From Palsa-1447 sp964509885 (GTDB lineage: Bacteria > Verrucomicrobiota > Verrucomicrobiia > Opitutales > Opitutaceae), in contig CAZDZL010000004.1 of assembly GCA_964509885.1 (NCBI GenBank), forward strand, positions 49,993 to 113,992: DNA of 64,000 nucleotides, given 5' to 3'. The number at the start of each line of letters is the position of its first letter. The stretch's first letter is position 1. Under the pieces are notes generated by a model that searched no databases, had not been told where the DNA came from, and was given only the letters and a program-made list of their open reading frames with translations. The position numbers were made by a program, and so were the translations under genes. This document shows positions 16,479-23,718 of the stretch, piece after piece.

Positions 16479-17446
16479 ACGCCCCTGCCCTCGGCGAAGC
16501 CGAACTCGCGGTAGTGGGCCTCCCCCGAGGCGAACAGGCCCGCGTCGACGGCCTCGCGCACGTCCGGATACCGCCCGAGGTAGGTCTCCTCCGGGAACGG
16601 GCACCCCGGGCCGAATGCGGACGGGTCCGCGGCCACCGGCTGGGCCAGGCGCCGCATCCAGTAGCCCTGGTGCAGGGGGACGATGTCCGCGCCCCGCTCC
16701 ATGCAGTCGGACTCGGTGAAGTAATGGCAGACGAGCGAGGAACGGGTCCGCCGGGGGTCCGCGATCGGGCTGCCCCCGTGGACGAGGTCGGAGTGCCATA
16801 TGAAGACGTCCCCCTTCCTCGCGAGGAACGTCCTCTCCTTCAGGCCGCGCAGCCGGATCTGGACGTCGATGTAGTCATACCAGTCCGCCCCCTCCTCGCG
16901 GGTCGCGTGGTGGGTGCCGTCGTTGAACGTGTACAGGGGGATCCTGTGGCTGCCCGGGACGTAGACGAGGGGCCCGGCGTCCGGGTGCACGTCCTCCAGC
17001 GCCACCCATGCGGCGATCAGCGCGTGGGGCGTGCGGGGCGTCATGTACAGCGAGTCGATGTGCTTCGGCTGGGAGCTGCCCTTCTCGAAGTTGATGCTGT
17101 TGCACAGCACGGCGGGCTCGCCGAGCAGGTCCCCGAGGATCGCCGTCAGCTCGGCGTCCAGCGCCAGCGCGCGGACCTCGTCGCTCATGAGGTAGAGGTC
17201 GTTGAACTTGAAATGCCGGGTCTGCGGGTGGGAGGCCTGGGCCCAGAAGGTGCGCCTGCCCGTGTGGAGGCTGTCGACCACGACCTCGTTGGACCTCTCC
17301 TCGAGCAGATTGCGGACCGCGGACGTGGCCCGGTCGATCTCCTGGGCCGAGAAGAACCCCTCCAGGGCGGCATAGCCGTCCCGCTCGAACGTTTGGCCGG
17401 CGCCGGCGCCGCGGGCTGGGTGCATCGCAAGGTTCACGCCCTGCAT
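16475..17446 (-). CDS. PhyH-family dioxygenase with C-terminal repeat module
   Basis: A 323-residue phytanoyl-CoA dioxygenase-like Fe(II)/2-oxoglutarate enzyme. Iron ligands are His129 and Asp131 (KHIDSLY) and His223 (WHSDLVHGG), with Arg235 (RRTRSS) a likely 2-oxoglutarate contact. The last ~37 residues, starting YLGRYPDVREAVDAG and ending REFGFAEGRGV, form a short module that I recognise from the ends of some glycosyltransferases and secreted proteins, and it is unusual on a PhyH enzyme. The start could be Met8 instead of Met1. The substrate is unknown. It overlaps the convergent gene before it by 4 bases. Confidence 0.85.
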   Translation of the reverse strand: MQGVNLAMHPARGAGAGQTFERDGYAALEGFFSAQEIDRATSAVRNLLEERSNEVVVDSLHTGRRTFWAQASHPQTRHFKFNDLYLMSDEVRALALDAELTAILGDLLGEPAVLCNSINFEKGSSQPKHIDSLYMTPRTPHALIAAWVALEDVHPDAGPLVYVPGSHRIPLYTFNDGTHHATREEGADWYDYIDVQIRLRGLKERTFLARKGDVFIWHSDLVHGGSPIADPRRTRSSLVCHYFTESDCMERGADIVPLHQGYWMRRLAQPVAADPSAFGPGCPFPEETYLGRYPDVREAVDAGLFASGEAHYREFGFAEGRGV

Positions 17447-17501
17447 GACAACCGACCCCCCAAGAGCCGCTACTCCCCGGAAGAAATCGGGGCGACCCGG
17501 C

Positions 17502-17693
17502 CTATTTCACCACCGGCATGCGGACCTGGCCGTTGGAGATGATGCCGAAGCCGTACAGGAGCCAGAGGATGACCGCGGCCACGACGACGAAGTTTATGAT
17601 CGCCTTTATCGTCGACTGCATGGGGATCAGGTTGATCAGCCAAAGGACCACGCCGATGACAATGAGGGTGAGGACGGTGTTCGTGAGGGGCAT
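17502..17693 (-). CDS. Thivi_2564-type small membrane protein
   Basis: A 63-residue protein with two membrane helices (TVLTLIVIGVVLWLINLI and AIINFVVVAAVILWLLYGF) and the central IPMQSTIK motif typical of the Thivi_2564 family. Function unknown; such proteins are common in environmental bacteria near stress genes. Only a weak purine-rich stretch (AAGAAAG) precedes the ATG. Its promoter would lie in the 163-base divergent region that holds an ATGGGGTTTAACCC element. Confidence 0.85.
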   Translation of the reverse strand: MPLTNTVLTLIVIGVVLWLINLIPMQSTIKAIINFVVVAAVILWLLYGFGIISNGQVRMPVVK

Positions 17694-17761
17694 GGGCGTT
17701 CTTTCTTGGCGATGGAGGAAGGGTGAGCCCCCGAGAGTACTCTTGATCGCCCCCGCGCGGT

Positions 17762-17775
17762 ATGGGGTTTAACCC
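17762..17775. promoter_or_regulatory. ATGGGGTTTAACCC element
   Basis: A near-palindromic ATGGGGTTTAACCC in the divergent region between the Thivi_2564-type gene and the 71-residue membrane protein gene. It shares the ATGGGGT core found at 12842, 12868 and 12883 (the last two inverted), at 15667, and inverted at 15710. Candidate binding site only. Confidence 0.4.
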
Positions 17776-17856
17776 GAGGGAATGGGCTCCCCCCGGGACG
17801 GGACCTCGGGAGGCCGTTGGTGTCAGTGGGTGTCCGGACAGCCGCACCCCCAAAAC

Positions 17857-18072
17857 ATGAACGAAGACCTTGAACGCATTCGGAAGCATCAGGGCGGCCC
17901 CCATACGGACGGCGCCAGCCCCCGGAAGCCCTATTGGAAGCGCATGCACCACACCCCGTTCTTCTGGGTGGCGGCCTTCTTCATACTCCTGGCCATGACC
18001 ATATTCGTTATGACCGACGGGTTCCTCCTGAGGAGCCGCGGGCAGCCGGCGCCGGCCTCCCGCGCCCCCTAG
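17857..18072 (+). CDS. 71-residue single-pass membrane protein
   Basis: A short protein with a charged cytosolic N-terminus (MNEDLERIRKHQGGPHTDGA), a basic patch (KPYWKRMHHTP), one strong membrane helix (FFWVAAFFILLAMTIFVM) and a short Arg/Pro/Ala tail. No known family is recognised. The start at 17857 is preferred because the 25 residues encoded upstream are low in hydrophobics and lie in the promoter region. It is divergent from the Thivi_2564-type gene. Two-residue K/R pairs before the helix suggest the N-terminus faces the cytoplasm. Confidence 0.7.
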   Translation: MNEDLERIRKHQGGPHTDGASPRKPYWKRMHHTPFFWVAAFFILLAMTIFVMTDGFLLRSRGQPAPASRAP

Positions 18073-18081
18073 CGGGTCGGG

Positions 18082-18894
18082 CTAGATCTGCGAGAACGCG
18101 GCCGGCACGAGGAACCGGCTCGTGATCTTCTGGACCGTGTCCGCGTACTGGGGGTCGGCCTTCAGCTTGACCCAGACGGGATGCGCCAGGAACCGCGCCC
18201 AGTTCCTCTTGTGCGTCTCCATGTCGGCGCTGCAGAGCATGTAGGTGAGGTGTGGCAGGTCGCGGCCCATGAGGGCCTCGCCGTAGAACACCGGCGAGAG
18301 GTCGACCTCCTGCATGACGCCGATCTCCCCGGCGTTGAACATGTCCACCTTCTTGAGCGCCTTCAGCTCGCTGAAGCTCTCGTAGGTGCGCATCTCGAAG
18401 ACCCGGGGCTTGCCGGCGCGCGCGAGCGCGGGGACGGCCAGCTTCGGGAGCCCGGCGAACGGCAGGAGGAGCCAGGTGTCGAGCCGGTCGAAGCCGGGCT
18501 GCTCCTTGGTCAGCGACGTGAGGTACTCCGCCCCCGCCGCCTGGACTGCGGGATCGAGGTTGATCGACGCGTTGACGCTCCCGACGGAGTCCAGCGAGGG
18601 ATGGGGGATCAGCACCCACACGGCGGGGCCGTCCTTCGAGTCGGGCTCGGTGAAGACGCCCACCGCCTCGACGCCGCGCGCGTTGAGGGCGGGTATCAGG
18701 GCCTTCTCAAGGTAGGAATCGAGGAGGGCGTGCGGCGCCCCGGGCCTCAGGCGGTAGGCGCGCAGCTCGAGGTATTGGCCGCTGGCGGAGGGCGCGCCGG
18801 CCGCCCTGGCGGTCGAGGGCATGCTGGCGAGGGCGGCGGTGGCCGTGGCGGCTAGGGTGGTCTTCAAGAAATCGCGGCGGTTCAGGTTATTCAT
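18082..18894 (-). CDS. NIPSNAP-family protein with Tat signal
   Basis: A 270-residue protein with a twin-arginine signal (NRRDFLKTT plus a hydrophobic Ala-rich stretch and an AxA-like site near residue 32). Two NIPSNAP/ferredoxin-like repeats follow: the first starts LELRAYRLRPGAPHALLDSY, the second FEMRTYESFSELKALKKVDM. NIPSNAP proteins are small alpha-beta barrel proteins with no settled enzymatic role. Export by Tat implies that the folded form acts in the periplasm. The mtnA stop lies 16 bases upstream on the same strand, so they may share a transcript. Confidence 0.88.
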   Translation of the reverse strand: MNNLNRRDFLKTTLAATATAALASMPSTARAAGAPSASGQYLELRAYRLRPGAPHALLDSYLEKALIPALNARGVEAVGVFTEPDSKDGPAVWVLIPHPSLDSVGSVNASINLDPAVQAAGAEYLTSLTKEQPGFDRLDTWLLLPFAGLPKLAVPALARAGKPRVFEMRTYESFSELKALKKVDMFNAGEIGVMQEVDLSPVFYGEALMGRDLPHLTYMLCSADMETHKRNWARFLAHPVWVKLKADPQYADTVQKITSRFLVPAAFSQI

Positions 18895-18910
18895 GGGGTC
18901 GTGATGGGCC

Positions 18911-20002
18911 TCAGTGTCCGGGAAAAAGCCGGCCTAGTCCAGCCTCCGAGGCCTCGGCGACGCCGCGCTCGGTGATGAGGCCCGTCACGAGGCGCGCCGG
19001 CGTCACGTCGAACGCCGGGTTCGCGGCGGCGCTCCCCTCGGGCGTGAGCGCGACCGTCGCGACGGTCCCGTCGGGAAGCCTCCCCGAGAGGTGGGTCACC
19101 TCCCGCGCGGAGCGGTTCTCGATCGGGATCCCGCGGACGCCGTCCCTCACGCCCCAGTCGATCGACGGCGACGGGACGGCGACGTAGAAGGGCACGCCGT
19201 TGTCGGCCGCCGCCAGGGCCTTCAGGTAGGTGCCGATCTTGTTGCACACGTCGCCGGTCGCCGTCGTCCGGTCCGTGCCGACGATGACCATGTCCACCCG
19301 CCCGTGCTGCATGAGGTGGCCGCCCGCGTTGTCCGAGATCACCGTGTGCGGGACGCCGTGGTTCAGGAGCTCCCAGGCCGTCAGGCTCGCCCCCTGGTTG
19401 CGCGGGCGCGTCTCGTCGACCCAGACGTGCACGGCGATGCCCGCGTCGTGCGCCGCGTAGATGGGCGCCGTGGCCGTGCCGATGTCGACCGTGGCGAGCC
19501 ACCCCGCGTTGCAGTGGGTGAGGATGTTCACGGGGACCCCGGGTTCCTTCTTGGCGGCGAGCGCGCGGATGAGCGGCAGGCCGGCCTCCCCGATCGCCCG
19601 GTTGATGCCGACATCCTCCTCGCAGATCTGCGACGCCCTTTGCAGGGCCGCCTCGGCGCGCTCCGCGGGGGGCAGAGGGAGGAGCCAGGCCGTCATCCGG
19701 TCGATCGCCCACCTGAGGTTCACCGCCGTGGGGCGGGTGGCGAGCAGGGTCGCCCCGGCGGCCCGGAGCGACGCGTCCGAGGGATCGGCACGAAGCGCGA
19801 GCCAGAGGCCATAGGCGGCGGTCGCCCCGATCAGGGGCGCGCCCCGCACCAGCATCGAGCGGATGGCGTGGGCCGCGCTGCCGAGCGTCTCCAGGCGCGC
19901 GACGACAAACTCATGCGGAAGGCGCGTCTGGTCGATGATCTCGACCGAGGCGCCGTCGGCGCCCGGCCAGATCGTGCGCTGGGGGATGTCCTTGACCTTC
20001 AA
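18911..20002 (-). CDS. mtnA: S-methyl-5-thioribose-1-phosphate isomerase
   Basis: A 363-residue aldose-ketose isomerase that converts 5-methylthioribose-1-phosphate, or 5-deoxyribose-1-phosphate in related shunts, to the ribulose-1-phosphate. The catalytic Cys164 (LTHCNAGWLAT) and Asp244 (VGTDRTTATGD) are present, along with RGAPLIGATAAYG near the N-terminus. The start is a TTG that overlaps the stop of the upstream aldolase-SDR gene (TTGA), which argues for translational coupling. No mtnB, mtnC or mtnD is visible nearby, so the classical methionine-salvage branch is not encoded here. Confidence 0.93.
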   Translation of the reverse strand: MKVKDIPQRTIWPGADGASVEIIDQTRLPHEFVVARLETLGSAAHAIRSMLVRGAPLIGATAAYGLWLALRADPSDASLRAAGATLLATRPTAVNLRWAIDRMTAWLLPLPPAERAEAALQRASQICEEDVGINRAIGEAGLPLIRALAAKKEPGVPVNILTHCNAGWLATVDIGTATAPIYAAHDAGIAVHVWVDETRPRNQGASLTAWELLNHGVPHTVISDNAGGHLMQHGRVDMVIVGTDRTTATGDVCNKIGTYLKALAAADNGVPFYVAVPSPSIDWGVRDGVRGIPIENRSAREVTHLSGRLPDGTVATVALTPEGSAAANPAFDVTPARLVTGLITERGVAEASEAGLGRLFPGH

Positions 20003-21972
20003 ATGACCCTTTCGTTTCCGCCGTCGACGGGGATCTGCGCGCCTGTCGTCTTCGCGAACAGCGGGCCGCAGAGCTCGGCGGCGAGCGCCGCGACGTCGCG
20101 GCTCGCGACCTCGACCTTCAGCACGTTGTTCGTCTTGTAGGCCTCGACGCTCAGGCCGTAGCTGCGCGCCCGCGACTCCAGGATATCCCTCGTCCAGAGC
20201 GCCGTGTCGAAGACCATGTTGGGGTGCAGCGAGTTGATGCGGATGCGGTCCGGCCCCCATTCCAGGGCCGCGACCCGCGCGAGCTGGTTCACCGCCGCCT
20301 TCGACGCCGAGTACGCGGCGGCGCCGGGGCCGGGCGCCGGGACGTTCTTGGATCCGATGACCACCACGCGGCCGCCCTTGGGCGCCAGTTTCAGGAGCGG
20401 GTGGCACTCGCGCATCATCATGAAGGTCGCGTCTAGGTTCACCGACATGACCTTGCGCCAGGCGTCCGTCCCCAGGTCCCCGATCGGCTTTCCGCCCGGG
20501 AAAATCCCCGCGTTCAGGACCAGCATGTCGACCCCGCCGAAGGCCCGCACGGCCTCGTCGAGCGCCCTCGCCACGTCGGCCTCGCTCGTCAGGTCGCACG
20601 CGATCCCCCGGAACTCCGGGCGGTCGTGCATCCGCGCGACGTCCGGGTTCACGTCGAGGCCGGCCACGGCGGCGCCGCGCCCGAGGAGCGCCTCGACGCA
20701 GGCCTTGCCTATCCCCGAGGCGGCGCCCGTCACGAGGGCGATCTCGCCCGTGAAGACGGGCGCCGGGCCCCCGCGGCGCAGCTTAGCCTGCTCCAGGTCC
20801 CAGTATTCGACCTCGAAAATGTCCTGCGCCGGAAGCGCCTTCCACCCGCCGAGCGCGGTCGAGCGCGCGATGATGTCCATCGTGTGAGAGTAGAGCTCGC
20901 CTGCGATCGCGGCGTCCCGGGCCGTTCGCCCGGCGGCGAGCATGCCCCACTCGGGGTCCAGGACGATGCGCGGCGCGGGGTCGAGCATCGTGGGCCGGGG
21001 CGACAGCGCCTTCGCGTTCGCGCTGAAATACGCACGGTAGGCCTCGCCGTAGGCCCTCAGGCCGCGCCCGAGGAGGGGCAGCCGCTTGGTGCGGATGACG
21101 TGGTCGGGCGTCGCGGGTCCCTGCTGCGAGAGGACCGCGGCATCCGGCCTCGCGATGAAGCCGAGGCTCCGCGGGTCGCGGTGCGAGGCCAGGATTGCCG
21201 GCGCGCCCATCTCCGACGAGAGGTCGCGCCGGAAGGCCGCGAGCTCGGTTCTCACCGTCTTCGGGGACGCCTTCATTTCGGGCCACGAGACGACCCATGC
21301 CTTCCTCCCGGCCAGGTACTCCTCGGCAAGCGTGACGAGCTCGATCATCCGCGCGTAGGACTCCTCGGCCGTCTCTCCGAAGCTGATGAGTCCGTGGTTC
21401 ATCAGCACGACGCCGATCGCCCCCGCGGGCTTCGTCCCCGGAAACTGGGCCGCGCACGCGCGCGCGAGAACGAACCCGGGCATGACATAGGGGACGACCG
21501 CCACGCGGTCCCCGTAGATCTCGCGGATGCGGGCCTCGCCGCCGGGCGTGTTCGACACCGAGATCAGCGCGTCGGCGTGGGTGTGGTCCACGAACTTGGC
21601 CGGCAGGAGCGCGTGGAGGATGGCCTCCACGGAGGGTGCGGGCGCGGACGGGTCGGTCATGCAACCCGTGAGCTCCGCCGCCATGCGCACGTCCGGGAGT
21701 TCGCCGAGGCCGGCGAGCCGCAGCAGGTGCTGCATCCGGCAAGGCGAGAATCCGGCCGCCTCGATCGTCGCCAGGTCCCAGCCGCTACCCTTGATGTGGA
21801 GGATGGCCTCCTCCTCGCCGAAGACGTTCCTTTCCAGAGTCTTTACGGAGGTATTTCCTCCGCCGTGGAGGACGAGGGTGGTGTCCCGGCCGAGGAGCCT
21901 CGAGGTGTAGACCCTCTGGGCCAGGTCCCCGGGGAACGCGGCCGCCTCCGAGCGGTTCCATAGGTTCTTCAC
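19999..21972 (-). CDS. Class II aldolase / short-chain dehydrogenase fusion
   Basis: A 657-residue fusion. Residues ~1-400 form a class II (AraD/FucA/RhaD-like) aldolase with GGGNTSVK and zinc ligands His130 and His132 (VDHTHADAL) and His193 (LMNHGL). Residues ~408-657 form an NAD(P)-dependent short-chain dehydrogenase with TGAASGIG (415-422), LNAGI, Ser541, Tyr554 and Lys558. The layout matches bifunctional rhamnulose-1-phosphate aldolase/lactaldehyde dehydrogenases. The start is a GTG. Coupling to mtnA suggests the ketose-1-phosphate is split to dihydroxyacetone phosphate and an aldehyde that the SDR then oxidises or reduces. The true substrate is inferred. Confidence 0.9.
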   Translation of the reverse strand: MKNLWNRSEAAAFPGDLAQRVYTSRLLGRDTTLVLHGGGNTSVKTLERNVFGEEEAILHIKGSGWDLATIEAAGFSPCRMQHLLRLAGLGELPDVRMAAELTGCMTDPSAPAPSVEAILHALLPAKFVDHTHADALISVSNTPGGEARIREIYGDRVAVVPYVMPGFVLARACAAQFPGTKPAGAIGVVLMNHGLISFGETAEESYARMIELVTLAEEYLAGRKAWVVSWPEMKASPKTVRTELAAFRRDLSSEMGAPAILASHRDPRSLGFIARPDAAVLSQQGPATPDHVIRTKRLPLLGRGLRAYGEAYRAYFSANAKALSPRPTMLDPAPRIVLDPEWGMLAAGRTARDAAIAGELYSHTMDIIARSTALGGWKALPAQDIFEVEYWDLEQAKLRRGGPAPVFTGEIALVTGAASGIGKACVEALLGRGAAVAGLDVNPDVARMHDRPEFRGIACDLTSEADVARALDEAVRAFGGVDMLVLNAGIFPGGKPIGDLGTDAWRKVMSVNLDATFMMMRECHPLLKLAPKGGRVVVIGSKNVPAPGPGAAAYSASKAAVNQLARVAALEWGPDRIRINSLHPNMVFDTALWTRDILESRARSYGLSVEAYKTNNVLKVEVASRDVAALAAELCGPLFAKTTGAQIPVDGGNERVI

Positions 21973-22110
21973 GTGTGGGGTTGCGGTTCTCGCCCGCCTG
22001 CGGCGGACTCTGCACAGAGGTGCCTTCGCCGCAGCGGGGAGTCAAGAGCCCCAACCTTGCAGACCGCGGGCAACCCCGCCATGCCTTGCCAGGGCAGAAT
22101 CCCATCCACC

Positions 22111-23100
22111 ATGAGCATGCAATACCGCCAACTCGGAAAATCGGGCCTGAAGGTGAGCGCCCTGTCCTTCGGGGCATGGGTCACCTTCGGCAAGCAGATC
22201 GGGGATCCCGTCGCGAAGAAGCTCCTCCACGCGGCCTATGACGCGGGTATCAACTTCTTCGACAACGCCGAGTCCTACGCGGACGGCCAGGCCGAGGTGG
22301 TGATGGGGGCCATCCTAAGGAAGTCCGGGTGGCGCCGGGGCAGCTACATGGTCTCGAGCAAGGTGTTCTTCGGCGCCGAGGGCGACCGGCCGAACGAGGA
22401 CGGCCTTTCCAGGAAGCACGTCGTCGAGGCCTGCCACGACGCCCTGCGCCGCCTCGAGGTCAGCTACCTCGACCTCTACTACTGCCACCGGCCCGACCCG
22501 TCGGTGCCGGTCGAGGAGACCTGCAGGGCCATGCACGACCTCATCACTCAGGGCAAGGTGCTCTACTGGGGCACGAGCGAGTGGAGCGCGGCGCAGATCG
22601 AGGCCGCCCACGCGGTGTGCGACCGGCTGGGCCTTCACCACCCGATCGTCGAGCAGCCGCAGTACAACCTCTTCCACCGCTCGCGCGTGGAGAAGGAGTA
22701 CGCCCCCCTCTACCGCAGCCCCGGCCTCGGCACGACGATCTGGTCGCCCCTTGGCTCCGGCCTCCTGACGGGAAAATACAACAAGGGCGTGCCCAAGGGC
22801 GCCCGGCTCGACACGGCCGGCCTGGAGTGGCTGCGGGACGAGGTGCTCAAGAAGCCCGGGACCGAGAAGAGGCTGGCCGCCGTCCCGAAGCTTGCCGCGG
22901 TCGCGAGGGGCCTGGGCGCGACGCTCCCCACCCTCGCGATCGCCTGGTGCCTGAAGAACCCGAACATCAGCACCGTCATCCTCGGCGCGTCGAAGGTCGA
23001 GCAGCTGCAGGAGAACCTGGGCGCCCTCGACGTCCTCGCGAAGCTGACGCCGCAGGTCATGAAGGACCTGGACGCGATCTCGGCGCCGCTCGCGGACTGA
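22111..23100 (+). CDS. Aldo/keto reductase (Kv-beta-like)
   Basis: A 329-residue NADPH-dependent aldo/keto reductase with a TIM barrel. The catalytic tetrad is readable as Asp and Tyr in FFDNAESYADGQAE, Lys in MVSSKVFFG and His in YYCHRPDP. The family ending (STVILGASKVEQLQENLGAL) binds cofactor. The sequence resembles potassium-channel beta subunit-like reductases. The start at 22111 (MSMQYRQLGKSGLKVS) is standard; the upstream in-frame segment is promoter DNA shared with the divergent aldolase-SDR gene. It may reduce aldehydes released by that aldolase, which is only a context inference. Confidence 0.92.
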   Translation: MSMQYRQLGKSGLKVSALSFGAWVTFGKQIGDPVAKKLLHAAYDAGINFFDNAESYADGQAEVVMGAILRKSGWRRGSYMVSSKVFFGAEGDRPNEDGLSRKHVVEACHDALRRLEVSYLDLYYCHRPDPSVPVEETCRAMHDLITQGKVLYWGTSEWSAAQIEAAHAVCDRLGLHHPIVEQPQYNLFHRSRVEKEYAPLYRSPGLGTTIWSPLGSGLLTGKYNKGVPKGARLDTAGLEWLRDEVLKKPGTEKRLAAVPKLAAVARGLGATLPTLAIAWCLKNPNISTVILGASKVEQLQENLGALDVLAKLTPQVMKDLDAISAPLAD

Positions 23101-23120
23101 CGCCGGGCCGCCCCACCCGG

Positions 23121-23576
23121 ATGAAGACGGCCGCGGCATGCCTGGTGTGCCTCCTCCTGCTCGCGGGATGCGAGAACCCGAAGGTGAAGAGGACGGAGGC
23201 CGACCGGGCCGCGGTCGACGCGCGCCTGCACCGGTACGAGGCGCTCATGCTGGCGATGGACTTCCCGGGGATCGCGGCCATGTTCGCTCCCGACGGCGAG
23301 ATGGTGAATCCCAAGCAGGCGGCCGTGCACGGCCGCGCCACGATCGCCCGGTTCCTCGCGGGGTTCTCGGACTACAAGGTGCTCGCCAACACCGACACGG
23401 CGACAAGCACGCTGATCGACGGCGACACCGCGGAGCAGATCGGGACCTACCAGCAGAGGGTCCGCTCGCCGGGGGGCAAGGTCTTCGAGGCCTCGGGCAG
23501 GCTCGAGATCGAGTGGGTGCGCGGCGCGTCGGGCGAGTGGCTGATCTTCCAGCTGGCCACGTTCCCGGTGAACTGA
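23121..23576 (+). CDS. SnoaL/DUF4440-like lipoprotein
   Basis: A 151-residue protein starting MKTAAACLVCLLLLAGCEN. It has a lipobox (LLAGC) that predicts lipidation at the cysteine and membrane anchoring. The remainder looks like a SnoaL/NTF2-like fold: a helical start (VDARLHRYEALMLAMDFPGI), an AMFAPDGEMVNPKQAAVHGR segment typical of DUF4440-type proteins, and a terminal beta sheet. Proteins of this fold bind small ligands or act as subunits; no catalytic residue is evident. It follows the aldo/keto reductase by 20 bases and is probably co-transcribed. Confidence 0.8.
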   Translation: MKTAAACLVCLLLLAGCENPKVKRTEADRAAVDARLHRYEALMLAMDFPGIAAMFAPDGEMVNPKQAAVHGRATIARFLAGFSDYKVLANTDTATSTLIDGDTAEQIGTYQQRVRSPGGKVFEASGRLEIEWVRGASGEWLIFQLATFPVN

Positions 23577-23612
23577 CGGGGCCCGGCCCGCGGGGGCCAA
23601 TGTTTCGTATGT

Positions 23613-23625
23613 GTTACATTGTAAC
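23613..23625. promoter_or_regulatory. GTTACA-T-TGTAAC palindrome upstream of the OFA transporter
   Basis: A perfect inverted repeat with 6-base arms around one base, 94 bases before the transporter ATG. A second, looser repeat CCTGAC...GTCAGG lies at 23666-23685. A possible promoter (TTGGCT, 17 bases, TTATCC at 23639-23667) lies between them. The palindrome is a plausible operator for a dimeric repressor; no regulator gene is adjacent. Confidence 0.4.
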
Positions 23626-23718
23626 CCCTTCGTCACAATTGGCTGGAATAGTCCCCCTCCATTATCCTGACTTTCCCCCGTCAGGCAGGTCCGAGGCTTC
23701 AACCCCAACCCCACGATT

